A stretch of 64,000 nucleotides of DNA from Paenibacillus sp. DCT19 (GCF_003268635.1 NZ_CP029639.1:1127501-1191500); one strand, 5' to 3'; counted from the stretch's first letter, positions 27,322 to 36,900 are shown. The notes: a model not told the origin generated them from the letters alone. Numbers and translations are program-made.

Positions 27322-27506
27322 GCGGTTATGCAGGTGTTGTACAAATTGTTGGGTTTATATGCAATCCTGTGCAGTCACTAGATGGATCAGATGGTATAAT
27401 CGGGTAGAGTAGAGGGGCATATGTAACGATGATCGAAAAGGTTATCGGTGTAGCACAATTCTTTTAATGTAAACGCAATCATATTGAGACAGGATGTGAG
27501 AGAGCG

Positions 27507-30500
27507 ATGAATTCGAGAAAACTCTTTAATGATGGATGGGCATTTGCCAAAAGTGGGCTGGATGTTACGGAGCCTGGGGGATTAACGTTCGAACCTGTGG
27601 AGCTGCCGCATGATTGGTTGATTTATAACACGTTGGATCTGTATGAGGATAGTATTGGCTGGTATCGCAAGTCGTTCCAGGTTACGAAGGAAGATAAGCA
27701 CAGACTGTTGTGTTTTGACGGGGTGTATATGGATTCATCCGTGTATGTGAATGGGCAGTTGGTCGGGGAATGGAAGTATGGATATTCTGCGTTTGAACAC
27801 GAGATCACAGCGGCCTTGGTCGAGGGGGATAATGAAATCATCGTCAAGGTGGTGCATCAAAGTCCTAACAGTAGATGGTACTCCGGTGCGGGGATCTATC
27901 GTAATGTATGGCTGAAAACGAGGGATCACAATCATATCGTCACCAATGGCATCTATGTATCCATGCAGAAGCAGTCCGATGGCTGGCAGGTTGAGGTGGA
28001 TACAGATGTTGTTATCGATCGGGACGCACAGCTTGTGCACACACTGCTCTATGATGGCAAAGTTGTAGCAACCACAACGAAGGTTGTTACGCCGGATGCT
28101 CAGCAAGCTGAGGTTGGTTATATTGCCAACGCTAGCAACGATAGTCATTCTAGTCATGCCAGTAATATCACGAACAGTCAGCAATTTATAGTCGAGAACC
28201 CGAATCTGTGGGGCACCGAAGAACCGCATCTCTATCAATTGGTGACTGATTTACAGGTGGCGTCAGTGGAGCACGACCAGACTCACGCTCGGGCTCAAGC
28301 TCAAGCTGAGGCTGAGGCGGAGACTGAGAATCCAGCTGAAAACCAGAATGCTCAGACGCAGGCACAGCATCAGGGTAGCGAAGGTTATGAGACGATAGAG
28401 AGTTTCACCCAGAACGTTGGTTTCCGAGAAGTTAGGTTTGATCCGCAGGAAGGCTTCTCCCTGAATGGGGTCAAGATGAAAATGAACGGTGTCTGTGAAC
28501 ACCATGATCTGGGCGCTTTGGGTGCAGCATTCAATCTTGTCGCTCTGCGTAGAAGGTTCGAGTTGTTGCAGGACATGGGCGTTAATGCCATTCGAACCGC
28601 TCATAATATGCCTGCCAAAGAATTCATGGAGCTTGCCGATGAGATGGGGATGCTGGTTGTTTCTGAAGCTTTTGACATGTGGGAGCGTTCCAAGACACCT
28701 TACGATTATGCGAGATTCTTCCCGGAGTGGGCGCATACGGATGTGAAGAGCTGGGTTATGCGTGACCGCAACCATCCAAGCTTGATGATGTGGAGTATTG
28801 GTAATGAGATCTATGATACGCATGCAGATGAGCGGGGACAGGAAGTCACCCGGATGCTGATGGATTATGTGCTGGAATTCGATCCGAAGCACAATGCACG
28901 TGTTACGATTGGTTCGAACTACATGCCTTGGGAAAATGCACAGAAATGTGCGGATATCGTGAAGCTTGCGGGATATAATTACGCGGAAAAATATTATGAT
29001 AAGCACCATGAGGAACACCCGGACTGGATTATCTATGGCAGTGAGACGGCATCTGTGGTGCAGAGTCGGGGAATCTATCATTTCCCATTCGAGCAATCCA
29101 TTCTGGCTGATGATGATGAGCAGTGCTCCGCGCTGGGAAACAGTACGACAAGCTGGGGAGCGAAGTCGGCAGAGGCGTGTATTTTGGCGGAACGGGATAC
29201 CCCTTATTCGCTGGGACAGTTCCTGTGGACAGGATTCGATTATATCGGTGAGCCGACACCGTATCATACGAAGAACTCTTATTTTGGACAGATTGATACG
29301 GCAACATTCCCGAAAGATTCCTATTATATCTACCAATCCGCTTGGACGGATTACAAGAAGGCTCCAATGGTGCATCTGTTTCCTTACTGGGATTTCAGCC
29401 CTGGTCAGGTTATTGATGTACGCGTGTGCAGTAACGCGCCTAAAATTGAACTGCAACTGAATGGTGATACGATCGGCACGTATAACATTGACCATGCCCA
29501 TGGAAAACAGCTTGTTGGCTGGTGGAAAGTACCTTATGTCGCTGGTGAGCTCAAGGCGATTGCGTACGATGAAGTGGGCAATGTGATTGCAACCGATGTT
29601 CAGCGATCATATAAGGATGCACAGGCTGTTCATCTTCATGCAGACCGTGAGCATTTAACTGCGAATGGGAAGGATCTTATTTTTGTCGAGATCAATGTGG
29701 AAGATGAGGATGGCAACCTGGTGCAAAATGCCAACAATCGTGTGCAGGTGAGTGTGACGGGGGCAGGACGTCTGTTAGGGCTGGATAACGGGGATAGTAC
29801 GGATTATGATCCGTACAAGGGAACTAGCCGTAGGTTGTTCAGTGGCAAGTTAATGGCGATTATCGGCGCAACCCATGAATCCGGAACTGTGAAGATCGAG
29901 GTGTCGTCGGAAGGGCTAGTAGGGGCATCTGCTGAGTTCCAAGCTGTTCATGTGGCTGAAAGTGTCGCTGCTTCAGAAACCAATGTTTCAGAGACTGCTG
30001 TTTCGGAGATCAATGTACAAGAAATAAATGCTCAGGATACGAAAGTACACGCTGTTTTCCAGCGCAATGAGGATCAGGCTATCCATACCGGAATAGCAGA
30101 CGAGATTCCTTTGCGCAAAATTGAGATGATTAGCCCAGCAGGACAGTTATTAGACCCTTCAACGCCAGCAATGGTGGTGCAAGCGAAGTTGTACCCGGAG
30201 AATACATCGTACCGAGATATCGAATGGTCTGTGGTGAATGATGCTGGCATTGAATCGAACATTTCAAAAGTAGAGTTGCTCGATTCGGACTCGGTTGAGA
30301 ATTCGGATGAAGCAGGTCAAGTGAAGGTCACTGCGCTGGGAGATGGTGCATTCCGCCTTCGGGCTACAAGTAAGAACGGCACGGACAAAATTAAACTGAT
30401 CTCCCAGCTTGAATTCACCGCCACGGGGCTAGGAACGGCATATCACGATCCATACGCTTTTATCTCCGGTGGGCTCTATAATTATTCGAAGGGCGACGTG

Positions 30501-31199
30501 GGCAATGGAAACGAACGTGGTGTAGCGACGAGCCGAGATGGGGAAACGCATGTGGGCTTCCGCAATATCGACTTCGGTGCATATGGCTCGGATACCATTA
30601 CAATTCCGATCTTTGCTCTATCTAACGAGGAATACCCGTTGCAGATCTGGGAAGGTATGCCTGGTGAAGAGGGAAGCACATTGATTGCCGACGTGGTATA
30701 TCAGAAGGAATCCAGATGGAATGTGTACCAGGAAGATACGTATACGTTATCCAAGCGGCTTCGTGGAATTACATCGATCTGTTTTGTACTGAACCAGAAA
30801 ATTCACATCAAGGGCTTTACCTTTGAGCGCCAAAGCCGAGCCTTTGAGCAGAATGCCGCTGCATCGTGTGATCATCTATATGGAGATACGTTTACCATTC
30901 AGGGTGAATCGGTTGAGGGGATCGGAAACAATGTCTCGCTGGAATTCGATCATATGGACTTTACGGCTGAAGGTACGTCCAAACTTGTAATCTGCGGTCA
31001 TTCACCTATCGACAAAAACACGATTCATATTCGTTTCTCAGGGCCGGATGGGCAGAGCAATCAGCTTGTCGAGTTCACACAGTCAGAGGGGTATGAGGAA
31101 CGAGTGTTTGAGCTTGAACAGGTGACAGGTGTGCAAAAGGTGACCTTTATCTTCCTGCCAGGAAGTCAGTTTGACTTTGGCTGGTTCCGTTTTGAGTGA
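27507..31199 (+). CDS. Glycoside hydrolase family 2 protein (beta-galactosidase-like), multidomain
   Basis: A 1230-residue enzyme without signal peptide. It has an N-terminal sugar-binding domain (residues 1-150, with WYRKSFQV and NSRWYSGAGIYRNVW), an Ig-like domain and a TIM barrel with acid/base Glu in WSIGNEIYD and nucleophile Glu in YGSETASV. Further Ig-like modules and a C-terminal jelly-roll half that looks like carbohydrate-binding modules (about 950-1230) follow. An Ala/Gln/Glu-rich linker (about 257-290) interrupts domain 2, and another Ser/Glu/Val-rich linker lies near 815-850. Substrate (beta-galactoside, or uronide or mannoside) cannot be fixed from sequence. A galactokinase gene lies 28 kb away. 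Confidence 0.88.
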   Translation: MNSRKLFNDGWAFAKSGLDVTEPGGLTFEPVELPHDWLIYNTLDLYEDSIGWYRKSFQVTKEDKHRLLCFDGVYMDSSVYVNGQLVGEWKYGYSAFEHEITAALVEGDNEIIVKVVHQSPNSRWYSGAGIYRNVWLKTRDHNHIVTNGIYVSMQKQSDGWQVEVDTDVVIDRDAQLVHTLLYDGKVVATTTKVVTPDAQQAEVGYIANASNDSHSSHASNITNSQQFIVENPNLWGTEEPHLYQLVTDLQVASVEHDQTHARAQAQAEAEAETENPAENQNAQTQAQHQGSEGYETIESFTQNVGFREVRFDPQEGFSLNGVKMKMNGVCEHHDLGALGAAFNLVALRRRFELLQDMGVNAIRTAHNMPAKEFMELADEMGMLVVSEAFDMWERSKTPYDYARFFPEWAHTDVKSWVMRDRNHPSLMMWSIGNEIYDTHADERGQEVTRMLMDYVLEFDPKHNARVTIGSNYMPWENAQKCADIVKLAGYNYAEKYYDKHHEEHPDWIIYGSETASVVQSRGIYHFPFEQSILADDDEQCSALGNSTTSWGAKSAEACILAERDTPYSLGQFLWTGFDYIGEPTPYHTKNSYFGQIDTATFPKDSYYIYQSAWTDYKKAPMVHLFPYWDFSPGQVIDVRVCSNAPKIELQLNGDTIGTYNIDHAHGKQLVGWWKVPYVAGELKAIAYDEVGNVIATDVQRSYKDAQAVHLHADREHLTANGKDLIFVEINVEDEDGNLVQNANNRVQVSVTGAGRLLGLDNGDSTDYDPYKGTSRRLFSGKLMAIIGATHESGTVKIEVSSEGLVGASAEFQAVHVAESVAASETNVSETAVSEINVQEINAQDTKVHAVFQRNEDQAIHTGIADEIPLRKIEMISPAGQLLDPSTPAMVVQAKLYPENTSYRDIEWSVVNDAGIESNISKVELLDSDSVENSDEAGQVKVTALGDGAFRLRATSKNGTDKIKLISQLEFTATGLGTAYHDPYAFISGGLYNYSKGDVGNGNERGVATSRDGETHVGFRNIDFGAYGSDTITIPIFALSNEEYPLQIWEGMPGEEGSTLIADVVYQKESRWNVYQEDTYTLSKRLRGITSICFVLNQKIHIKGFTFERQSRAFEQNAAASCDHLYGDTFTIQGESVEGIGNNVSLEFDHMDFTAEGTSKLVICGHSPIDKNTIHIRFSGPDGQSNQLVEFTQSEGYEERVFELEQVTGVQKVTFIFLPGSQFDFGWFRFE

Positions 31200-31588
31200 T
31201 GAAGAAGACTTTATTTTCACTGTTGCTTGTAATATTTATCGCGGGTTGCGGTAAAAACAACGTGGAACGGGCTACCGAGCATCTGCTACGTACACAACAA
31301 AGCGAGAATGAAATATCTGTCGTTATGTTTGGAGAACGTGACTGGGAAGAAGATTACGTTAGAGAGTTACAGGCAGGTCTGGATGAACTGAATAACAGCG
31401 TTAGACAAGAGAACCCGATAACAAATGTGACTTTGGTTAACGTTAATGATGACCGAAATTACAATTACGAGAAGATTTTCAAGCTTAAGAGTTACCCTCG
31501 AATTCTAGTTTTTCAGCACAACAAGGTCATCATGGAATCAAGTGAACCGCAAGACATTATTGATTTCCTAGAAGAAAAGGAGGATTAA
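31199..31588 (+). CDS. Small lipoprotein, thioredoxin-like fold suspected, paralog of the 37.1 kb gene
   Basis: About 129 residues with a lipobox (IAGC) after a short signal peptide. The rest alternates as in a thioredoxin fold: a hydrophobic strand (ISVVMFG), a helix, LVNVNDD, and a cis-Pro-like SYPRILVF strand followed by a C-terminal helix. No CxxC motif is present, so redox activity is unlikely. The ATG overlaps the stop of the GH2 gene by one base (TGATG), giving coupling. A paralog at 37096-37476 and a fragment at 36901-37053 share the SYP/TYP-ILVF strand or the C-terminal pattern. Confidence 0.75.
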   Translation: MKKTLFSLLLVIFIAGCGKNNVERATEHLLRTQQSENEISVVMFGERDWEEDYVRELQAGLDELNNSVRQENPITNVTLVNVNDDRNYNYEKIFKLKSYPRILVFQHNKVIMESSEPQDIIDFLEEKED

Positions 31589-31615
31589 CGTCCTTCCAAA
31601 GTAGAGTACAGAGTT

Positions 31616-31849
31616 ATCCCCTTCAAACGGCTTCCTTTAAGAGGTTGTTCAAAAAGTCCGCTTTTGATTACGAAGGATGCCCTGAGGCATCTCAGCATCG
31701 AATATAGGATTCAGCCGAAATGTCCGTTGCTCACGTAGGTTTGCCTACGCTCCGCTACTCCATTTCTAGCTTCATCCTATCTTCTCGGTACTGAAAATCA
31801 CCCTTTTTGAACATGTATTTTAAGTAAAGGACGCTCGCTTGAAGGGGAT
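31616..31849 (+). terminator. Terminator split by a MITE-like element
   Basis: ATCCCCTTCAA (31616-31626) and TTGAAGGGGAT (31839-31849) are exact complements. The following TCTTTGTGTTTTTTT resembles a U tract. The MITE copy at 31641-31813 occupies the loop, so an ancestral hairpin of about 60 bases has been opened to 234 bases. The element's own complementary ends could still close the loop. Confidence 0.65.
31641..31813. mobile_element. MITE-like element, copy 3
   Basis: A 173-bp copy with ends GAGGTTGTTCAAAAAG and CCCTTTTTGAACA and a body near-identical to copy 1 (differences such as GCCCTGAGG in place of GCGCGAGCGG). It is inserted in the loop of a terminator. The flanks TCCTTTAA and TATTTTAA suggest a decayed A/T-rich target duplication. 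Confidence 0.85.
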
Positions 31850-31921
31850 TCTTTGTGTTTTTTTGAACTCATGATAAAGTAAGGAAAACGTAGCATATGA
31901 TGATGAAGAGGGGTAGTCCTG

Positions 31922-32515
31922 ATGACCGACAGCAGACTTAATCCGAAGGTTGATGAGTATTTAAGTAAAGCCAAGACGTGGAAGGAAGAATCGGTGAGAC
32001 TCCGGGAGATTATTTTGGACTGTGGGTTGACCGAGGATTATAAGTGGATGCATCCATGCTACACGGCCCAGAACAAAAACGTGGTGATCATCCATGGCTT
32101 CAAAGAATACTGTGCGCTTTTGTTTCATAAGGGAGCGCTATTGAAGGATACGGATGGGATTCTGATTCAACAGACAAATAATGTACAGGCAGCACGCCAA
32201 ATTCGATTTACGAATGTTAAGCAAATAGATGAGATGGAACACCTCATAAAAGCATATATCCATGAGGCGGTTGAGATTGAAAAATCCGGACAGAAGGTTG
32301 AAATGAAGCAAACGGCAGAGTATGCCATTCCAGAGGAGCTTTCACAGAAGTTCGATGAAATGCCTGAACTGAAAACGGCATTTGAAGCTCTGACACCTGG
32401 GAGACAAAGAGCATACCTCTTTTACTTCTCGGACGCTAAACAATCGAAGACGAGAGCCTCCAGGGTTGAAAAGTATGTGAAGCCAATCCTTGAAGGTAAA
32501 GGATTAAATGATTAG
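31922..32515 (+). CDS. YdeI/OmpD-associated family protein (DUF1801-type N-terminus)
   Basis: A 197-residue soluble protein. The N-terminal half (YKWMHPCYTAQNKNVVIIHGFKEYCALLFHKGALLKD) matches the DUF1801/YdhG-like fold. The C-terminal half (AFEALTPGRQRAYLFYFSDAKQSKTRASRVEKY in outline) matches the YdeI/OmdA helix pair seen in proteins linked to envelope-stress or bacteriocin protection. Biochemical activity is unknown. A promoter just after the interrupted terminator is probable, and the gene seems to be transcribed alone. Confidence 0.8.
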   Translation: MTDSRLNPKVDEYLSKAKTWKEESVRLREIILDCGLTEDYKWMHPCYTAQNKNVVIIHGFKEYCALLFHKGALLKDTDGILIQQTNNVQAARQIRFTNVKQIDEMEHLIKAYIHEAVEIEKSGQKVEMKQTAEYAIPEELSQKFDEMPELKTAFEALTPGRQRAYLFYFSDAKQSKTRASRVEKYVKPILEGKGLND

Positions 32516-32533
32516 AGAATATGATCAACAGTT

Positions 32534-32561
32534 GACCCAGTATCGATCATGATGCTGGGTC
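32534..32561. terminator. Hairpin between convergent genes
   Basis: GACCCAG (32534-32540) pairs with CTGGGTC (32555-32561). The tail (GATCTGTTG) is not T-rich, so it is a weak candidate terminator downstream of the YdeI-like gene. Confidence 0.45.
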
Positions 32562-32709
32562 GATCTGTTGCTGGGCTGTATCATTGGAGAACTAGTATTA
32601 ATTTGATGATGTATCGTTTGAAAACTTCACCATATAGATGCTGAATTCTATCGTATTAAATGTACTTTTCGCAGTCGCGGTAGTGTTGTTATCTTTTGTT
32701 GTTGATAGA

Positions 32710-34212
32710 TTATTGTTCGTTAGTATTTGTGTTCTCTGTATCTTCAATGGTCATCATGCCTCTAGTTGCTTCCCATGATACCTGCAAGCCTAAAGCCTCA
32801 AATGCTTCATAAGGTACCGTCGTTGCACCAGTATAATTATTTATCGGTTCTGGTAGTGAAATTTCTTTTTGTTTCACTGCCGTAACTTCGTCATACGTTA
32901 ACTTTGCTAGCGTCATATTAGGGTAAAGTGTGATCGTTCGACCTTTATAGTCCAATATATAGGAATCAATCGTTCCTTGTGTTTTGCGTACATCAAACCT
33001 CGCTCCAATCACCGTAGTTATTTCTTTGGCGGGAAGCTGTACAGTCTGGGAAGTAACAACAGCACCATAAATGGATTCGAAGCGTTCTCCGTTAAGGTAT
33101 ATATCTGTTCCTAATGGAGCTTGTACAGGTTTGTATACCATTCCACCTGATGAAGTGGCAGGTGCACCGGCCTCCTGATATTTATCGGCACCCCATCCCC
33201 ATACGCTTCCCTCAGTGGAAAGCGCCAGACTGTGAGAGTATCCTGCTGCAACATCTGTAATATTGGATAGTTGATTCACCTTGCCCTCTTTTCCCGTTAC
33301 AGTTCGTCCATAGGTGTATACAGCTTCGTCTATGGTCAGTAACAGTATATATCCTGAATTAGCATCAATCTTCTTAACATCCAGTTCATGATGATAACTC
33401 GTTTTTTTACCTGTATCATCTAGACGCCAGACCTTGCCGTTCTTATCGAGAGCAAGAAGAGAGGTTTCTGTAGGTGTAACAGAGGTGATCTGGGATAGTT
33501 GTTTCACTTTCGTGGGTACAGACGGTGATGTACCTGGTTGGTTGGACTCAGTCCACTTCCACACCGAACCATCTTTTTTCACGGCATATAGATCTTGACC
33601 CGAAGCTGCAATTTGAATGATGTTGGTTAAACTGCTGATAACTTGAGGTTTCCGTGTAAGTTCTACATCTGAACTATAAACCGGACTTTTCCAAGACCAT
33701 ACAGTTCCATTACGGAGCAGAGAGGCCGATGAATAAGCATCTGTAATAACTTCCTTCGCGTTGGTGATACCTTTCACTTGAGTAGGCATTCTGCCACGAC
33801 CCCACTCCCAAACGGTTCCATCCGCTTGCACAGCCGCGTTATTACCACTGCCAGAAGCTGAAATAGCGATTACATTGTCCAGCTTCGGTATGCGAATGGG
33901 GCTGTACGTATGGCGATAGCGAATGTTCTCACTAACACCCAACTCTCCAAAAAGATTGCGGCCCCATGTCCATACTGATCCATCACTTCGTAAGGCAACT
34001 GTATAATGGTTAGCTCCTTCGATGGCTGTATAGTGAAGTGGGCTGGTGCTCTGATTAAAAGTCGAGCCTGTTTTGGCGTCATATGTAGCTGTTGGTGTTG
34101 TATGGGGCAAGTCAGCCGCTAGAACCTGTGATCCATCTGTTAATGCGGCGAGTACAATAGATGTAATTAATGTAGCCGTTGCCAACGTTCTTAGGCTAAG
34201 GTTTGCGCGCAT
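32710..34212 (-). CDS. Secreted RCC1-repeat beta-propeller protein with a copper-amine-oxidase-N-like C-terminus
   Basis: A 500-residue exported protein. A signal peptide (residues 1-33, cut near VLAAD) is followed by RCC1-type blades recognisable by repeats such as GANHYTVALRSDGSVWTWGRN, AAVQADGTVWEWG and YSHSLALSTEGSVWGWG (about residues 60-350). The C-terminal 130 residues have the strand pattern of the stalk domain common in Paenibacillus secreted proteins (TTVPYEAFEALGLQVSW). A surface binding role is likely, and the ligand is unknown. The start has TTGAGGCG upstream. Confidence 0.85.
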   Translation of the reverse strand: MRANLSLRTLATATLITSIVLAALTDGSQVLAADLPHTTPTATYDAKTGSTFNQSTSPLHYTAIEGANHYTVALRSDGSVWTWGRNLFGELGVSENIRYRHTYSPIRIPKLDNVIAISASGSGNNAAVQADGTVWEWGRGRMPTQVKGITNAKEVITDAYSSASLLRNGTVWSWKSPVYSSDVELTRKPQVISSLTNIIQIAASGQDLYAVKKDGSVWKWTESNQPGTSPSVPTKVKQLSQITSVTPTETSLLALDKNGKVWRLDDTGKKTSYHHELDVKKIDANSGYILLLTIDEAVYTYGRTVTGKEGKVNQLSNITDVAAGYSHSLALSTEGSVWGWGADKYQEAGAPATSSGGMVYKPVQAPLGTDIYLNGERFESIYGAVVTSQTVQLPAKEITTVIGARFDVRKTQGTIDSYILDYKGRTITLYPNMTLAKLTYDEVTAVKQKEISLPEPINNYTGATTVPYEAFEALGLQVSWEATRGMMTIEDTENTNTNEQ

Positions 34213-34361
34213 GATAACGCCTCAATTCTTTTAAATTTTTTCAGTAATAAAGTTATAACGTTAGTTAGAGGTATTAAGTTATACGTGCAGCTCTGAAAAG
34301 ATAATATGTTAAACTAATAGGAATATATTGGTGTTACATGTTTGAAAGGAGATAAACTAAG

Positions 34362-35273
34362 GTGAAAATAATATATTGCAGTTCTCCGCTGGATGAGCGG
34401 AAAGTGGATGAGAGTTATGAGGAAGAGTATACATATGCGAAGCAGCTAGGTCTGGATGTGGGTCTAATTCACTTGGAGTCACTGCTCGTGGATGGCAAGC
34501 CGAAGCGGGCAATTAAGAATCTAGCTGCCGCGATAGAGCCAACCCTGACGATATACCGTGGATGGATGATGAAGCCAAGTGAATATGAGACGCTGTACAA
34601 TGCGCTTATTTCAATCAATCTCTATCTCATTAATACACCTGAGCAATATCAGCATGGTCATTATCTGCCTGATTCCTATGATCTGATTAAGCAATACACC
34701 CCACGTTCCGTGTGGATTCATCAGTCTGAGATGCACAAGTCGGCAGATTGGCTTAGGGACACAGTCCAGACGTTTGGCACAGCACCTATTATGGTCAAGG
34801 ATTATGTGAAATCGAGAAAGCATGAATGGCATGAAGCGTGTTATATCCCAGATGCATCCGATCAGGCACACGTGCAAAAAGTGGTTCAGACCTTCCTTGA
34901 ACGACAAGGCTCTGACTTAAATGAAGGGCTGGTATTCAGAGAATACGCCCAGCTGGCATTCCTATCGAATCATCCGCAGAGTGGCATGCCTTTGTCCCAA
35001 GAGATGCGAGTCTTTGTCCTAGATGGCAAGTCGCTGTACGTGTCGAACTATTGGGATGAAGGAGAGGATCAGGACTTTGTCGCTCAATTAGATTCGTTCA
35101 TGGGCATAGCGAGCACGATTCAAAGTCGTTTCTTTACGATGGATTTCGCCAAACTTACGGATGGTTCATGGATCATTCTTGAGCTTGGGGATGGGCAAGT
35201 GGCTGGGTTACCAGATTATGCAGATGCCCAGCAATTTTATAAGAATTTGAAGTCAGCAATGATTGAGCTTTAG
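34362..35273 (+). CDS. ATP-grasp domain protein (DUF4343-like)
   Basis: A 303-residue protein with an ATP-grasp core: IMVKDYVKSRKHEW (nucleotide-binding lysines), GLVFREYAQL, EMRVFVLDGKSLYVSNYW and the closing metal-binding WIILELGDGQVAGLP. Standalone proteins of this type occur widely in Bacilli without known substrate. The GTG at 34362 has AAGGAG ten bases upstream. It is unrelated in detail to the siderophore-operon ATP-grasp enzyme. No pathway context is visible. Confidence 0.8.
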   Translation: MKIIYCSSPLDERKVDESYEEEYTYAKQLGLDVGLIHLESLLVDGKPKRAIKNLAAAIEPTLTIYRGWMMKPSEYETLYNALISINLYLINTPEQYQHGHYLPDSYDLIKQYTPRSVWIHQSEMHKSADWLRDTVQTFGTAPIMVKDYVKSRKHEWHEACYIPDASDQAHVQKVVQTFLERQGSDLNEGLVFREYAQLAFLSNHPQSGMPLSQEMRVFVLDGKSLYVSNYWDEGEDQDFVAQLDSFMGIASTIQSRFFTMDFAKLTDGSWIILELGDGQVAGLPDYADAQQFYKNLKSAMIEL

Positions 35274-35329
35274 AGAGTCGCATTCACCAGAGTATTCATT
35301 GGTATGGAGGCTAGGAGGAGGGATATGCG

Positions 35330-36721
35330 GTGGAAAGAATATTTGAAGAAGGTTGGATTCAACGTATTGGAACTCAGCTCGTATGGGTGATTCTAGCGGT
35401 GTTGGTATTGCAAATACTGCTCTCCATTCGAAATCGAATGTCCAAGGGCAGTTATACCGATGAAGAGATTGAACAGGCTGAGCCACTTTTTCTTGTTTAT
35501 GTGTTCAACAAAGGTAAAATGCGCCTACGAGACACCCTTGCTTCATTATTTGCTCTTACCCGTTCAGGGATATTATCTCTCCGCGTTATACCAACCAAAG
35601 GACGATATCAAGATGATCAATATGCGCCTAATGTGACGTTGGAATTTCAGAAGACGAAGCAGATCGGTCAGATTATGCCAGACGAAGGTGAATTAATCCA
35701 ATGGTTTATTGGAGAACATGGTTTTGGAGCACAGAAGTTCCGTCTAGATACGTTAGCTGGTCCCAGCTCAGAGGAAAGTAAAAGTGCCGAGAACTTGTAT
35801 TATTACCGTGAAAGAGAGAAGCTGGACAACAAAAGGCTAGGGCGATGGGTGGCACAGATTCGTGAATCAAGAGGATGGGAAGGCATCGTTCGAACGCCAG
35901 TATTACTCCGATTATTGGTAGGAATTCTTTACCCGGTTCTCTTTATACTCGTTGTAGCTTTAGGTCAGATAGATGGATTAGGTATAGCTGATATTATTGG
36001 ATTAAGCCTAGCATTGCTGTTATGGCTGTTGAGTTGGAGGCGTGTGTATGTACGTTGGGTGTTCCAGCTTGCGGTATTTAGTTTATTCATGACGACTGTA
36101 TTGATGGAGGGCGTTGAATTTGCATTTCGATCCGATGTGCTGACCGCAATCATAATCATGTTATTCGTTCGCTTGTTTCTCCCAGGACGAGAGATTGCAC
36201 CTATGGCTCGTGAATGGTCAAGATCACTGCATCGCTGGCGTAGGAAGTATAAAAAAGGAATACCTACGGAACGGCTCGGAGAAGCAGCGGAGTCGCTAGA
36301 ACGAGTGTTGCAGACCGCTCTTGTACTACGAATTGGCTCACGTTGTAGCCGAAAAACGGATTGGACTCACCTCCAGAATCAATTCGAACCGGAGATTAGA
36401 CAGATGCTGCAGAAGGAGCAGAAGAAATCATCCAGGGCGGCGGTATCTAAGAACATATCGGCAACGCCTTTGCTCCTGCTGGTTCTATCTCTCCGGGGAG
36501 AATATCGTCCATTGTTGGCTGCCGAATATCCATACGAACGTCTGAACTATAAGGTTGGTTTATTCGAACATGGTACCCAAAAAAGAAATAGAAAAGCTAA
36601 CTATCACAAAACGAGTGGTGCAAGCAGCAGTGGTACCTATACATCTTCATATGATAACGATAGCTCGTATAGCTCAGGGAGCGACAGCGGAGGTAGTGAT
36701 TCGGGTGGAGGCGGCGATTAG
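35330..36721 (+). CDS. Membrane protein with a Gly/Ser-rich C-terminus (DUF2207-like layout)
   Basis: A 463-residue protein: a membrane helix at about 15-33, a soluble winged-helix-like segment (about 50-170; RDTLASLFALTRSGILSLRV), three to four helices at about 195-285, then a basic cytoplasmic region and a tail of Ser, Gly and Asp ending GGSDSGGGGD. This order and the Gly-rich end recall DUF2207/TPM-type membrane proteins. Function unknown. The GTG start has AGGAGGAGGG upstream. Confidence 0.65.
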   Translation: MERIFEEGWIQRIGTQLVWVILAVLVLQILLSIRNRMSKGSYTDEEIEQAEPLFLVYVFNKGKMRLRDTLASLFALTRSGILSLRVIPTKGRYQDDQYAPNVTLEFQKTKQIGQIMPDEGELIQWFIGEHGFGAQKFRLDTLAGPSSEESKSAENLYYYREREKLDNKRLGRWVAQIRESRGWEGIVRTPVLLRLLVGILYPVLFILVVALGQIDGLGIADIIGLSLALLLWLLSWRRVYVRWVFQLAVFSLFMTTVLMEGVEFAFRSDVLTAIIIMLFVRLFLPGREIAPMAREWSRSLHRWRRKYKKGIPTERLGEAAESLERVLQTALVLRIGSRCSRKTDWTHLQNQFEPEIRQMLQKEQKKSSRAAVSKNISATPLLLLVLSLRGEYRPLLAAEYPYERLNYKVGLFEHGTQKRNRKANYHKTSGASSSGTYTSSYDNDSSYSSGSDSGGSDSGGGGD

Positions 36722-36739
36722 TCTCTGCGCTTCGCGCAT

Positions 36740-36841
36740 TTATGAATTCGATGAAGTGAAGAAAATGTACAGAACAACAGGTAAGATCAGGATGACCAGA
36801 CCTAAGATTAAGGCGATCAAAATACTTTTTTTGTTTAGCAT
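36740..36841 (-). CDS. Small single-helix membrane protein, 33 residues
   Basis: Translating the minus strand from 36841 gives a Lys-rich start (MLNKKS), then one continuous hydrophobic helix of about 23 residues rich in Ile, Leu and Val, and a short Ser/Asn end. AGGAG lies eight bases before the ATG. The good binding site, compact size and pure transmembrane pattern support a real small protein. It is convergent with the preceding membrane-protein gene. Confidence 0.6.
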   Translation of the reverse strand: MLNKKSILIALILGLVILILPVVLYIFFTSSNS

Positions 36842-36900
36842 AATGGATTCTCCTGTAAAGTGATTTATTCCATAATAGTATAATTGTAACATATATTATA

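Noticed and set aside
28263..29501. A 412-codon minus-strand frame within the GH2 gene.
   Set aside because: It lies opposite clear GH2 catalytic motifs and has no family pattern. It is a shadow of a long GC-biased gene.
36555..36863. A 102-codon plus-strand frame after the DUF2207-like gene.
   Set aside because: It overlaps the Gly/Ser-rich end of that gene and lacks a binding site. The minus-strand 33-residue gene is better supported.
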